Of a stretch of DNA of 43,490 nt, positions 1 through 8,957 are shown piece after piece (the stretch's first letter is position 1; every line of letters begins with the position of its first letter). Position numbers and translations under genes: made by a program. Location: positions 1-43,490 of the forward strand of contig JAUNHA010000019.1 of assembly GCA_030524135.1 (NCBI GenBank), in the 5' to 3' direction. The notes beneath the pieces were generated by a model. That model was not told where the DNA came from. It saw only the letters and a program-made list of their open reading frames with translations, and did no database searches. This DNA comes from Eubacteriales bacterium. GTDB lineage: Bacteria > Bacillota > Clostridia > Lachnospirales > Lachnospiraceae.

Positions 1-5
1 ATCAT

Positions 6-803
6 ATGACGAAAATTGCATTTATTACGGGGGCTTCCAGCGGAATGGGGCAGCGCATGGCGTATCTGCTTTCACAGGGAAAGTCTGCACCGGATGAGGT
101 ATGGCTTCTTTCGCGCAGAGAGGAGCGTCTTTTAAAGCTTTCCGAAACGCTTGAGAGACGAAATCCGGGTCTCAAGGCAAGGGTGATCGCAAAGGATCTT
201 ATGGAGCCGGAAGACATACAGGAGGTCGCAGCGCTTTTAGAGGAGGAACGGCCGGAAATCATGTTCCTGGTAAATGCTGCGGGCTTTGGTAAGATCGGAA
301 GCGTGGAAGAGCTCCCGCTTTCCGCACAGACCGGCATGGTACGCCTTAACTGCGAAGCGCTTACGGCGGTAACGCGCCTGTGCCTTCCATATATGCTGAA
401 AGGCAGGGGACGCATCATCAACTTCGCTTCAGCGGCAGCCTTCCTGCCGCAGCCGCGTTTTGCCGTTTATGCGGCGACAAAGGCATTTGTGCTGAGTTTT
501 TCTCGGGCGCTTTCGGAGGAGCTGTCAAAAGACGGGATCGCTGTGACGGCAGTCTGCCCGGGTCCTGTCAGGACAGAGTTTTTTGACATTGCAGAGGAGC
601 TGCACGCGGTGCCTCTCTACAAAAAGCTTGCGATGGCGGATGCGGACAAGGTGGCTGCGCGTGCGCTCCGGGACAGCATGAAACGAAAGAGGGTTTCGGT
701 ATACGGTATGACCATGCGTCTCTTTGCGCTCTCTGCAAAGCTGCTTCCGGCGGGTTTCTTTTTTTTCTTTATCCGGATCATCAACAGCCGGAGAAACGGG
801 TAA
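6..803 (+). CDS. SDR-family NAD(P)-dependent oxidoreductase
   Basis: The 265-residue protein is a classical short-chain dehydrogenase/reductase. The N-terminal cofactor loop TGASSGMG lies at residues 8-15, NAAG at 90-93, a catalytic Ser at about 142 and the YxxxK pair at Tyr155/Lys159, followed by the CPGPVRT segment. These show a complete Rossmann fold with all active residues; the substrate cannot be told from sequence. The last 25 residues are very hydrophobic with a run of Phe, so the end may lie against the membrane. The ATG is only five bases from the window edge, so its upstream signals cannot be judged. It is followed after four bases by the pseudouridine synthase gene, suggesting co-transcription. 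Confidence 0.9.
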   Translation: MTKIAFITGASSGMGQRMAYLLSQGKSAPDEVWLLSRREERLLKLSETLERRNPGLKARVIAKDLMEPEDIQEVAALLEEERPEIMFLVNAAGFGKIGSVEELPLSAQTGMVRLNCEALTAVTRLCLPYMLKGRGRIINFASAAAFLPQPRFAVYAATKAFVLSFSRALSEELSKDGIAVTAVCPGPVRTEFFDIAEELHAVPLYKKLAMADADKVAARALRDSMKRKRVSVYGMTMRLFALSAKLLPAGFFFFFIRIINSRRNG

Positions 804-807
804 CGGT

Positions 808-1818
808 ATGCAGAAGCTTACAATCAGCGCTGCGGAGGCGGGACAGCGCATTGACAAATTTCTTCTGAAGTATCTGAACGCGGCATCCAGAGGATTCGTA
901 TTTAAGATGCTCCGGAAAAAGAATATTGATCTGAACGGCAAAAAGGCAGACCCATCGGCGCTCCTTCGGGAGGGCGATCAGGTAAGCCTCTGGCTGTCGG
1001 ATGAAACCATCGCCGCGTTCCGGAAACAGGAGATGCTGCCGGCACGGAAGAAGAAAACCAAACCGGCATCCGGCGGCGATCCGTACAGGATCGTATACGA
1101 GAATGATGATATCATCATCGCGAATAAGAGCTGCGGGATCTTAAGCCAGAAGGCGGATCCGGGGGATATCAGCCTGAATGAGCTGCTGCTCGCCCGCGTC
1201 CGGGAGACTTCCGGAAAAGCGGATTTGTCGCTTCGCGCGTTTACGCCGTCCATCTGCAACCGGCTCGACCGGAATACAAGCGGTCTTATTACATTTGCAA
1301 AAACCTATCCTGCGGCGCGACTGCTTTCAGAGCTGTTTGCGGACAGGTCTCTGCATAAATACTATCTCGCGCCGGTCCTCGGCGAGGTCAGGGCAGCAGA
1401 GCACTTTTCAGCCTGGCTCAGAAAGGATGAAACGGATAATCGTGTCGTCATAAGCCGGGAACACATTGCAGGCGCTTCGCTCATCGAAACAGCCTATGAG
1501 CCGGTGGTCTGTTCCGGCGATTATACGCTTTTAAAGATACTTCTCATCACGGGAAAAACGCATCAGATCCGGGCGCATCTTGCGGCCCTCGGACATCCGG
1601 TTCTCGGAGATGCAAAATACGGAAATGCGGCGGAAAATAAGAGCCTCAAAAAGAAATACAGCCTTTCGCACCAGCTTCTGCATGCGTATGAGCTTCACTT
1701 CCCGGAGAAGCTTCCGGAGCCGCTTTCTTCCCTGTCAGGACAGTGTTTCCGGGCGGAGCCGCCGGAACTGTTCCGTTCTGTTCTGAAAGATTGCTTTTCG
1801 GGAAAAATCCCGGTCTGA
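808..1818 (+). CDS. RluA-family pseudouridine synthase with S4 domain
   Basis: The 336-residue protein isomerises uridine to pseudouridine in rRNA or tRNA. An S4 RNA-binding domain covers about residues 12-65 (starts AGQRIDKFLL), and the RluA catalytic signature NRLDRNTSG is at 151-159 with catalytic Asp154. The usual His at the head of the motif (HRLD) is Asn here. The segment GKTHQIRAHLAALGHPVLGD, typical of the family, lies near residue 250. The reading frame is open further upstream, but the ATG at 808 fits the S4 domain start and follows the SDR stop by four bases. Whether the target is 23S rRNA (RluC/RluD-like) or something else cannot be decided. Confidence 0.9.
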   Translation: MQKLTISAAEAGQRIDKFLLKYLNAASRGFVFKMLRKKNIDLNGKKADPSALLREGDQVSLWLSDETIAAFRKQEMLPARKKKTKPASGGDPYRIVYENDDIIIANKSCGILSQKADPGDISLNELLLARVRETSGKADLSLRAFTPSICNRLDRNTSGLITFAKTYPAARLLSELFADRSLHKYYLAPVLGEVRAAEHFSAWLRKDETDNRVVISREHIAGASLIETAYEPVVCSGDYTLLKILLITGKTHQIRAHLAALGHPVLGDAKYGNAAENKSLKKKYSLSHQLLHAYELHFPEKLPEPLSSLSGQCFRAEPPELFRSVLKDCFSGKIPV

Positions 1819-1828
1819 TAAGTCTGGT

Positions 1829-1851
1829 TCCGGCTGCTTTAAGCGGCCGGA
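1829..1851 (+). terminator. Probable terminator hairpin after the RluA-type gene
   Basis: The arms 1829-1838 and 1842-1851 pair over 10 bp with one G.U pair and a 3-base loop. The sequence after it is T-rich (runs at about 1875-1893) but the T run does not directly follow the stem, so strength is uncertain. The rest of the 1819-1985 gap holds no convincing gene, and no clear promoter was recognised in it. Confidence 0.5.
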
Positions 1852-1985
1852 GCGGTCTTCGCTTCTTTCGCTGTTTTTTCTTTCCTTTTTTCTGATACAG
1901 TTTCTTACACAATCATATTTTCTCATACAAGCTTAAGTTTCATTTTATTCATATCTGATACCATATCCAGGAGGTAATACCAATC

Positions 1986-3548
1986 ATGTTTGCAAGAATC
2001 AAATGCGCCGGTCTTTTTGGCGTACAGGGCTTTTTTGCCGAAACCGAAGCCGACTGCGGAAACGGGATTCCCGGCTTTTATCTTACGGGGGCCCTGTCCC
2101 AGGAAACAAAAGAAGGACAGTACCGCGTTTCCACTGCGATCAAAAACAGCGGGATCCGTCAGAAACCGCAAAAGATCACGGTCAATATTTCCCCTGCGTT
2201 CAGACGCAAGGAGGGGACGGCCTTTGATCTTTCTATTCTGATGGCTGTGCTGTGTGCGCAGGATCTGCTGCCGCCGGAGGAGTATCCGCTGATTGCGGAC
2301 GGGTTTCTCAATAAATACGCGTTTCTTGGAGAACTGGGACTTGACGGCGGACTGAAGGGTGTGCGCGGTGTGCTTCCGATGGCGGATATGCTTAAGAAGA
2401 GCGGCATGGAGGGCATTGTGGTTCCTATGGAAAATGCCGGAGAGGCGATGCTTGTTCCCGGGCTTCAGGTGATCGGGCAGAGAACGGTCGCGGGACTGCT
2501 CCGGTTTCTCCGCACGGGAGAAAGAGAGCCTTATACGAAGGAAAGCTCTAAGTCTTTGCACGGGGAAGAGGGCTGTGTCGATTTTTCTGATATCCGCGGT
2601 CAGAGGTATCTGAAGCGGGCGGCTGAGATCGCTGTAAGTGGCCGGCACAATCTGCTTTTGTCGGGTGCGGCGGGAAGCGGAAAAACGATGATCGCAAGGC
2701 GCATTCCCACGATTATGCCGGAGCTTACGAGAGAGGAACAGATCGAGCTCAGCAAGATATACAGCATCTGCGGGCTTCTGCCGCCGGGAGAAGCGCTTGT
2801 GAAGAAAAGACCGTTCCGCGCACCGCATCATGTAAGCTCAGCCGCGGCGCTGATCGGAGGAGGGAGCTGTGTGCGGCCCGGGGAAGTATCGCTTGCCTCC
2901 AAGGGCGTGCTGTTTTTAGATGAACTTCCGCTTTACCGCAGGGAGACGATCGAGGCGCTGAGAGAACCGCTTGAGGAACGCCGCGTGCTGCTTACACGCC
3001 TCAAGGGTGTATATGAATTTCCCGCGGATTTTGCGCTGGTGGCTGCCTGCAACAACTGCCCGTGCGGTTTTTATCCTGATACGGAACGGTGCCGCTGTAC
3101 AAAGGCGCAGATCAGGATGTATCAGGGCAGGCTTTCAAGACCTATTCTCGAACGCATTGATATCTGTGCGGAGGCGTTGCCGATCCGGTTTGAAGACCTT
3201 AAGGATAAGGCGGCATCAGAATGCTCAGCTGAGATCAGAAAACGTGTGGAGCGGGTGTACGGGATCCAGAGGATGCGGTTCCGGAATATACCGGGAAGGC
3301 TTTACAACAGTGAAATGACGGCCGGGGAGACAGAGCAGTTCTGCAGACTTTCTTCTGAGACGGAGACTTTTCTGCGGGAGGTATTTATCAAGATGGGATT
3401 TTCCGCGCGAACCTTCCATAAGGTTCTCCGTGTGGCACGGACGATTGCCGATATGGAGGGCATGGAAGAGATTGAAACAAGGCATATTTCGGAGGCTGCC
3501 GCGCTGCGCTCCTTTGAAAACCGGCTGTGGGGAGGTGCCGGAGCATGA
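1986..3548 (+). CDS. comM: YifB/ComM-type AAA+ Mg-chelatase-like ATPase
   Basis: The 520-residue length matches the family. An N-terminal Lon-protease-like fold (about 1-180) is followed by an AAA+ core: Walker A GAAGSGKT at 227-234, the FRAPHH segment near 277-282 and Walker B VLFLDE at 308-313. A Cys cluster (355, 358, 360, 369, 371) fits the usual CNNCPCG zinc-like segment. ComM is a hexameric helicase that promotes branch migration during natural transformation in Gram-negative bacteria; in clostridia its role is inferred only from homology. A strong AGGAGGT site (1968-1975) precedes the ATG. The stop overlaps the dprA start, so the two recombination genes are translationally coupled. Confidence 0.93.
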   Translation: MFARIKCAGLFGVQGFFAETEADCGNGIPGFYLTGALSQETKEGQYRVSTAIKNSGIRQKPQKITVNISPAFRRKEGTAFDLSILMAVLCAQDLLPPEEYPLIADGFLNKYAFLGELGLDGGLKGVRGVLPMADMLKKSGMEGIVVPMENAGEAMLVPGLQVIGQRTVAGLLRFLRTGEREPYTKESSKSLHGEEGCVDFSDIRGQRYLKRAAEIAVSGRHNLLLSGAAGSGKTMIARRIPTIMPELTREEQIELSKIYSICGLLPPGEALVKKRPFRAPHHVSSAAALIGGGSCVRPGEVSLASKGVLFLDELPLYRRETIEALREPLEERRVLLTRLKGVYEFPADFALVAACNNCPCGFYPDTERCRCTKAQIRMYQGRLSRPILERIDICAEALPIRFEDLKDKAASECSAEIRKRVERVYGIQRMRFRNIPGRLYNSEMTAGETEQFCRLSSETETFLREVFIKMGFSARTFHKVLRVARTIADMEGMEEIETRHISEAAALRSFENRLWGGAGA

Positions 3549-4723
3549 TGACAGGTGAGGTTAAAACAGGGAAAATGGCAGGAACGGATGCGGATTACAG
3601 AGAGGCTGAGCGGACGGAACGCGAACGTCAGGGACTGTTTCTGTTAAATAACGTCGGGGGCATGTATCACGGCCTCTTAAGAAAAATGTATGACTATGCC
3701 GGCGGCTTCGAGGAGGCTTACCGGATCCCTGCGGGAGAATATCTGAAATGCGGGATTCTCAGAAATAACGAGCAGGGAAAAGCCGTGCTTATGGCCTATG
3801 ACAGGCGGCATGAACAGGAGGATCTGCTGATGCGGGAATATCACGGTCTCTCCCGTGAGGGCATCAGGATCGTGACGATCTTTGACAGGACCTATCCGAA
3901 GCGCCTTTCAGGGATGGAAGACAAGCCTTTCCTGCTCTATGTAAGAGGCAGGCTTCCGGAGGAGACAAGACCCGCGGCAGCCGTGATCGGTGCGAGGCGC
4001 TGCTCGGAATACGGCAGGGACTGTGCGCGCTATTTTGCATCTGCGCTTTCTGAAGCCGGCGTGCAGGTCGTGAGCGGAATGGCAGCCGGCATTGACGGTG
4101 AGGCGCAGAGGGCAGCGCTTGAAGCTTCGGGAGAGAGCTTCGGGGTACTGGGCAGCGGCGTGGATATCTGTTATCCGCAGGAAAACCGGGACATCTACCG
4201 GCGAATGGCAGGCGGTGCCGGAGGCGTGGTCTCGGAATTTCCGAGGAACAGTCAGGCGCTTCCGTTTCATTTCATTTTGCGTAACAGAATCATTGCGGGG
4301 CTCTGTGACGTGCTGCTTGTACTGGAGGCGCGCGAGAAGAGCGGAACGGGGATCACTGTGAGCAATGCGCTCGATCTGGGAAAGGATATTTTCGCGCTTC
4401 CCGGCAGGATCAGCGATCCCCTCGGGCGCGGCTGCAATGCACTGTTAAAGGACGGCGCAATGGTGCTGACCTCTCCTGAAGACGTGCTGTCTGTCCTGCA
4501 GATCCCTGTTCAAAAAAAGAGGGACGGGATGGAAAAAGATATTTCTGTGCTTGCAAATGAAGAAAAATTGGTGTATAGTTGCCTCGATTCAGCCGAGCAG
4601 CATATTGAGACGCTTTCGGAGCGCGCGAATATGGAGATTTCCGAGATGACAGATCTTCTCGTCAGACTGGAGCTGAAGGGCTTCTGTGCCTCCGTAACGC
4701 AGGGCTGCTACCGCAGATTGTAA
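3545..4723 (+). CDS. dprA: DNA-processing protein DprA
   Basis: The protein (392 residues from this start) is DprA/Smf, which binds incoming single-stranded DNA and loads RecA in transformation. The central Rossmann-like domain shows VIGARRCSEYGR, SGMAAGID, and later SEFP, LPFHF and RNRIIAGL, then SGTGITVSNALDLGKD and ALPG, all family signatures. An N-terminal helical region and a C-terminal winged-helix-like segment flank it. The frame is open to a GTG at 3527, but GGAGGT at 3531-3536 lies eight bases before the ATG at 3545, which overlaps the comM stop as ATGA. Confidence 0.93.
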   Translation: MMTGEVKTGKMAGTDADYREAERTERERQGLFLLNNVGGMYHGLLRKMYDYAGGFEEAYRIPAGEYLKCGILRNNEQGKAVLMAYDRRHEQEDLLMREYHGLSREGIRIVTIFDRTYPKRLSGMEDKPFLLYVRGRLPEETRPAAAVIGARRCSEYGRDCARYFASALSEAGVQVVSGMAAGIDGEAQRAALEASGESFGVLGSGVDICYPQENRDIYRRMAGGAGGVVSEFPRNSQALPFHFILRNRIIAGLCDVLLVLEAREKSGTGITVSNALDLGKDIFALPGRISDPLGRGCNALLKDGAMVLTSPEDVLSVLQIPVQKKRDGMEKDISVLANEEKLVYSCLDSAEQHIETLSERANMEISEMTDLLVRLELKGFCASVTQGCYRRL

Positions 4724-4794
4724 ACTTCGGCTTTGCAAGGATGCCGAACTGGTAAGGAAAGAAACAGCAGATTAATAATCGGAATTGAGGGTTT

Positions 4795-6792
4795 ATGGCA
4801 GAAAATTTAGTGATCGTTGAGTCTCCGGCAAAAATGAAGACCATCAAAAAATTTCTGGGCTCTAATTATATGGTGGATGCCTCCATGGGACATGTGAGAG
4901 ATCTCCCGAAATCAACGCTTGGAATTGATGTTAAAAATAATTATGAACCGAAATATATCACCATCCGCGGAAAAGGCGAGCTGCTTTCCGCGCTCAGGAA
5001 GGACGTGAAAAAGGCAGACTGCATTTATCTTGCGACCGACCCGGACCGCGAGGGAGAGGCGATCAGCTGGCATCTGATTTCCGCGCTTAATCTGGAAGAT
5101 CAGAAGGATAAGAAGGTATACCGCATCACGTTTAACGAGATCACAAAAAATGCGGTAAAAAATGCGATCAAACATCCGCGCGAGATCGATATGAACCTGG
5201 TGGACGCCCAGCAGGCAAGACGCGCGATGGACCGCATCGTGGGCTATACGATCAGCCCTCTGCTCTGGGAAAAAATAAAAAGAGGTCTGTCTGCCGGCAG
5301 AGTGCAGTCGGTTGCGCTCAATCTGATCTCGGAGCGGGAAGCGGAGATCGCGGCGTTTAAGCCCGAGGAATACTGGAGCATCGACGGCATTATTAAAAAC
5401 GGGAAAAAAGAGATCCATGCGGCTTATTACGGGGAAGACGGAAAAAAGACCGCGGTTACGAGCGGAGAGCAGGCAGAACGGATCGTTTCCGATGTAAAGG
5501 GAAAGCCGCTCACCGTGACAGAAGTAAAGAATGCGGAGCGCGTGAAAAATGCACCGCTTCCGTTTACCACCTCCACGCTGCAGCAGGAGGCTTCCAAATA
5601 TCTGAATATGTCCACGCAGAAGACGATGCGCATTGCGCAGAAGCTGTATGAGGGCGTGGAGGTAAAGGGACACGGAAGTATCGGTCTGATCACCTACCTC
5701 CGTACTGATTCTGTACGTATTTCGGATGAGGCGCTTCTGGCATCCTCTGAGTATATTGCGAAAAACTACGGGGAAAGCTATGTTTCCCATTCGAAGCCGC
5801 AGGTGAAGGCAAAGGCCGGCGTGCAGGATGCGCACGAGGCGATCCGTCCGACCTATCTGGATCTTACGCCGACGAAGCTGAAGGAGGAGCTTGACCGGGA
5901 CGAATGGAGACTGTACCAGCTGATCTGGAACCGGTTTCTTGCCTGCCGCATGACGCCGGCAGTTTACGCGACCATCCAGGCAAAGTTCAGATCCGGCAGC
6001 CATGTATTTACGGCATCCGGCTCAAAGCTTAAGTTTGACGGCTTCATGGCGGTATACTCCAATTCGGAGGAGGTCGTGGAAAAGCAGGATCTGTCTGCCC
6101 TGTCAGAGGGTGAGAGCGTGATATTCGACAAGGTGCTCGGCACGCAGCATTTTACGGAGCCGCCGGCACATTATACGGAGGCATCACTTGTCAGAAAGCT
6201 GGAGGAGGACGGCATCGGAAGACCGTCCACCTATGCGCCGACGATCACAACGCTTCTGCAGCGCCATTATATTACGAAGGAAAAGAAAAACCTGTTTGTG
6301 ACGGAACTCGGACAGGCGGTCAATGAAATGATGGTCCGTTCCTTCCCGTCGATCGTAGACAGTAAGTTTACCGCAAATATGGAGTACATGCTCGACTCGG
6401 TCGCGGAGGGCAAGCTTGGCTGGAAGACCGTCATCGAGAACTTCTATCCGGATATTGAGGAAGCGGTCGAAGAGGCGAGAAAGAACCTCGACAAGGTGCA
6501 GGTGGCGGATCAGGAAACGGATGTCATCTGCGATAAGTGCGGCCGCCATATGGTCATAAAATATGGTCCGCACGGAAAGTTCCTTGCCTGCCCGGGATTC
6601 CCGGACTGCCGCAATACGATGCCGTTTGTGGAAAAGATCGGCGTGAAATGTCCGAAATGCGGTGCGGAGCTGATCAAGCGGCGCAGCAAAAAGGGCCGTC
6701 TCTTCTATGCCTGTGAAAATAAGGACTGTGATTATATGAGCTGGCAGAAGCCGAAGGACGGAGACGGAAAAAAAGAAGGAGAAACAGCTTAA
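4795..6792 (+). CDS. topA: DNA topoisomerase I (type IA)
   Basis: This 665-residue enzyme relaxes negative supercoils. The TOPRIM domain starts at the N terminus, with the acidic motif DPDREGE at 82-88. The nicking tyrosine is Tyr301 in ITYLRTDS. Two C-terminal four-Cys zinc modules lie in the last 95 residues (CDKC...CPGFPDC and CPKC...CENKDC). Catalytic core and zinc modules are complete. A GAGGG site sits just before the ATG. The 71-base gap after dprA contains a 6-bp hairpin (4726-4748) without a T run. In many clostridia codY follows topA; here the translation operon follows directly. Confidence 0.96.
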   Translation: MAENLVIVESPAKMKTIKKFLGSNYMVDASMGHVRDLPKSTLGIDVKNNYEPKYITIRGKGELLSALRKDVKKADCIYLATDPDREGEAISWHLISALNLEDQKDKKVYRITFNEITKNAVKNAIKHPREIDMNLVDAQQARRAMDRIVGYTISPLLWEKIKRGLSAGRVQSVALNLISEREAEIAAFKPEEYWSIDGIIKNGKKEIHAAYYGEDGKKTAVTSGEQAERIVSDVKGKPLTVTEVKNAERVKNAPLPFTTSTLQQEASKYLNMSTQKTMRIAQKLYEGVEVKGHGSIGLITYLRTDSVRISDEALLASSEYIAKNYGESYVSHSKPQVKAKAGVQDAHEAIRPTYLDLTPTKLKEELDRDEWRLYQLIWNRFLACRMTPAVYATIQAKFRSGSHVFTASGSKLKFDGFMAVYSNSEEVVEKQDLSALSEGESVIFDKVLGTQHFTEPPAHYTEASLVRKLEEDGIGRPSTYAPTITTLLQRHYITKEKKNLFVTELGQAVNEMMVRSFPSIVDSKFTANMEYMLDSVAEGKLGWKTVIENFYPDIEEAVEEARKNLDKVQVADQETDVICDKCGRHMVIKYGPHGKFLACPGFPDCRNTMPFVEKIGVKCPKCGAELIKRRSKKGRLFYACENKDCDYMSWQKPKDGDGKKEGETA

Positions 6793-6818
6793 GGCATGCG
6801 TTTAAAATGTATTTTTAC

Positions 6819-6847
6819 TTGCATATCGCGTGATTTGGTGTTATAGT
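6819..6847 (+). promoter_or_regulatory. Sigma-A promoter of the rimP-nusA-infB operon
   Basis: TTGCAT (6819-6824) and TATAGT (6842-6847) are separated by exactly 17 bases. Transcription would start near 6854, twelve bases before a strong leader hairpin and 130 bases before rimP. Confidence 0.75.
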
Positions 6848-6865
6848 AGACAATGTATTTGAGTT

Positions 6866-6895
6866 TTGGGGAGTGGACGCAGGTTCACTCCTCAA
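6866..6895 (+). promoter_or_regulatory. Leader hairpin of the rimP-nusA operon
   Basis: The arms 6866-6878 and 6883-6895 pair over 13 bp without mismatch (two G.U pairs) around a GCAG tetraloop. There is only a short mixed TCTTTT after the stem. The hairpin lies about 12 bases from the predicted transcript start, in the place where other bacteria carry regulatory leaders before rimP-nusA. It could stabilise the 5' end or act as an anti- or pre-terminator; the sequence alone does not decide. Confidence 0.65.
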
Positions 6896-6983
6896 TCTTT
6901 TGCGAAGAGATGTAAGCAGCAGGGATTTCTTCTGCATGCTTCGCACCGGCCGGAAGAACCGGCAGAAGGATATCAGCACAGGT

Positions 6984-7391
6984 ATGAATACGGGAAATTA
7001 TACAAAACGGACAGAAGCGTTTTTAAACACCTTTCTTGAAAAAGAGGGATACAGTCTGATCAGGACAGAGTTTGTCGAAGAGGATCATAACTGGTATCTG
7101 CGGGCATATATCGACCTGACTGCGGAGGAGTACGAAAAACGGCTGAAAAAAAAGCAGGAGGCGCTGGCTGCAGAAAAGGGAGAAGCTGCTGAAGCGACAG
7201 AACCTGCAGGGACTGCGGATGAGGCGCTTCTCCAGGATGCATCGGCAGAGGATGAAGCGGAAACGGAGCTTCCGGGCATCGGCATCAATGACTGTGTCAA
7301 GGTATCGAGACGTCTCAGCAAATGGCTGGATCAGGAAGATTTTATTAAGGAAGTTTACACACTCGAGGTGTGTTCCAAAGGATTCCTTTAA
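6984..7391 (+). CDS. rimP: RimP-like ribosome maturation factor, C-terminal domain missing
   Basis: The 135-residue protein is recognised as RimP, which helps 30S assembly, from the N-terminal part (YTKRTEAFL..., NWYLRAYIDL at about 37-45), the segment INDCVKVSRRLSKWLD (101-116) and YTLEVCSKG (125-133), which stands for the family motif YxLEVSSPG. Two things are odd. An Ala/Glu-rich insert of about 50 residues (46-97) splits the N-terminal domain. The protein also stops right after the SPG-like motif, so the C-terminal SH3-like domain is absent. nusA begins 26 bases later with its own ribosome site, so no room is left for the missing part. The frame is open to a GTG at 6873, but that lies inside the leader hairpin and adds no family-like sequence. 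Confidence 0.8.
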   Translation: MNTGNYTKRTEAFLNTFLEKEGYSLIRTEFVEEDHNWYLRAYIDLTAEEYEKRLKKKQEALAAEKGEAAEATEPAGTADEALLQDASAEDEAETELPGIGINDCVKVSRRLSKWLDQEDFIKEVYTLEVCSKGFL

Positions 7392-7417
7392 AAAACGAAA
7401 CGGAGGAAGGACGCAAT

Positions 7418-8620
7418 ATGAACAACGAACTTAAGGACGCGATCGAATATCTCGGAAAAGAGAGAAATATTCCGAAGGAGGCGCTTCTCGAAGCAATCGA
7501 AAATGCGCTGCTGACAGCCTGCAAGAACCATTTCGGCAAGGCTGATAACGTAACGGTTTCCGTCGATCCCGACACCTATGACTACCGCGTGATCCAGCAG
7601 AAGGAGGTCGTGGAGCAGGTAGAGGATCCGGCGCTTGAAATCAGCCTTCCGGACGCGCTCATGATAGATAAAAAGGCAGCGATCGGCAGCATGGTGGACA
7701 TCCCCATTGATTCACAGAAATTCGGACGCATCGCCACGCAGAATGCAAAGGGCGTGATCGTCCAGAAGATCCGTGAGGAGGAGCGCAATTCCCTGTACCG
7801 CGATTTCTTTGAGCATGAGCACGGCATCATGCGCGGTGAGGTGCAGCGTTTCCTTGGGAAGAATATTTCCATCAATCTCGGAAAGGCGGATGCGATTCTT
7901 TCCGAGGGTGAGCAGGTGAAGGGCGAGACGCTCAAGGTAGGACAGCGCGTCGAGGTATATCTGCTTGAGGTAAAAAATAATCCGCGCGGACCGCGCATTT
8001 CCGTATCCCGTACGCATCCGGATCTTGTAAAGAAGCTGTTTGAGCAGGAGGTTGCAGAGGTCAAGGACGGCACGGTCGAAATCAAGGCGATCGCGCGCGA
8101 AGCCGGTTCCCGTACAAAGATGGCAGTGATTTCCTATGATGAGAACGTGGATCCGGTCGGCGCATGTGTCGGCGTAAACGGTACGCGTGTGAATTCCGTT
8201 GTGGATGAGCTCGGCGGAGAAAAGATCGATATCATCAACTGGGATGAGAATCCGGCATATCTGATCGAAAATGCACTGAGCCCGGCGAAGGTGATCTTTG
8301 TTGTGGCGGATGAGGATGCAAGAGAGGCAAAGGTCATTGTACCGGATTACCAGCTTTCCCTTGCGATCGGCAAAGAGGGTCAGAATGCCCGCCTTGCCGC
8401 AAAGCTTACCGGCTATAAGATCGATATCAAATCAGAGACACAGGCACAGGAATCCGGGCTCTTCGAGGAGCTCGGCGTAGAGGCACCGTCTGCAGAGGCG
8501 GGCGAGGCTGCCGCTGAATATGATGAGAATGGCTATGCGGAAGACGGCTATGCACAGGAGCTGTATTCCGGTGAGGAAGCAGCCGGCGGAAACGGAGCAG
8601 AAGACGAGACGAATGAATAA
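7418..8620 (+). CDS. nusA: Transcription termination/antitermination factor NusA
   Basis: The protein (400 residues) binds RNA polymerase and nascent RNA and modulates pausing and termination. The N-terminal polymerase-binding domain covers about 1-125, S1 about 135-200, KH1 about 205-275 (VGACVGVNGTRV) and KH2 about 280-345 (LAIGKEGQNARLAAK). The last 50 residues form an acidic tail rich in Glu, Ala, Gly and Tyr. GGAGGAAGG at 7402-7410 sets the ATG at 7418; the frame is open to a GTG at 7370 but that would overlap rimP without a ribosome site. The next gene overlaps by 8 bases, and the rnpM/ylxR gene usual at this place is not present. Confidence 0.96.
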   Translation: MNNELKDAIEYLGKERNIPKEALLEAIENALLTACKNHFGKADNVTVSVDPDTYDYRVIQQKEVVEQVEDPALEISLPDALMIDKKAAIGSMVDIPIDSQKFGRIATQNAKGVIVQKIREEERNSLYRDFFEHEHGIMRGEVQRFLGKNISINLGKADAILSEGEQVKGETLKVGQRVEVYLLEVKNNPRGPRISVSRTHPDLVKKLFEQEVAEVKDGTVEIKAIAREAGSRTKMAVISYDENVDPVGACVGVNGTRVNSVVDELGGEKIDIINWDENPAYLIENALSPAKVIFVVADEDAREAKVIVPDYQLSLAIGKEGQNARLAAKLTGYKIDIKSETQAQESGLFEELGVEAPSAEAGEAAAEYDENGYAEDGYAQELYSGEEAAGGNGAEDETNE

Positions 8621-8957
8621 TGGAGAGAACCGGAAACTTTGCGGTCTTCTCGGACTTGCGGCAAAAGCCGGAAAGGTCCAGTCAGGGGAATTCTGCACGG
8701 AAAAATCCCTGAAATCCGGGCGTGCGAAGCTCTGCATCGTCGCAGCGGATGCATCCGGACCGACAAAGAAGAAATTTGCGGATATTTGTGCATTCCGCAA
8801 GATCCCGATGGAAAGCGGGATCTTTGACAAGGAAGCACTGGGACATGTGATTGGGAAGGAAATGAGGGCATCTGCCACGGTGGAAGACACCGGATTTGCA
8901 GAAGGGATGCTCTCGCTGATAGAAGGAGGAAATGCGGATGACAAACGAAAGCAATGA
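8613..8957 (+). CDS. ylxQ: YlxQ-type L7Ae/L30e/S12e/Gadd45 RNA-binding protein
   Basis: This 114-residue protein belongs to the L7Ae-like family. [17 protein letters not shown] at the start, followed by [10 protein letters not shown] and the C-terminal [17 protein letters not shown], match the YlxQ group, which sits between nusA and infB in Firmicutes and is thought to bind structured RNA. I chose the ATG at 8613, which overlaps the nusA stop and gives the normal N terminus; the open frame extends upstream inside nusA. The 3' end overlaps infB by 20 bases, so the three genes are likely coupled. Confidence 0.88.
   Translation: MNNGENRKLCGLLGLAAKAGKVQSGEFCTEKSLKSGRAKLCIVAADASGPTKKKFADICAFRKIPMESGIFDKEALGHVIGKEMRASATVEDTGFAEGMLSLIEGGNADDKRKQ

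Noticed and set aside
6873-6983. GTG-initiated N-terminal extension of rimP
   Set aside because: The GTG lies inside the 13-bp leader hairpin, the added residues do not resemble RimP, and the ATG at 6984 gives the normal N terminus.
7380-7417. Frameshift hiding the RimP C-terminal domain
   Set aside because: Only 26 bases lie between the stop and the nusA ATG, including the nusA ribosome site, so no coding sequence for the domain remains in any frame.
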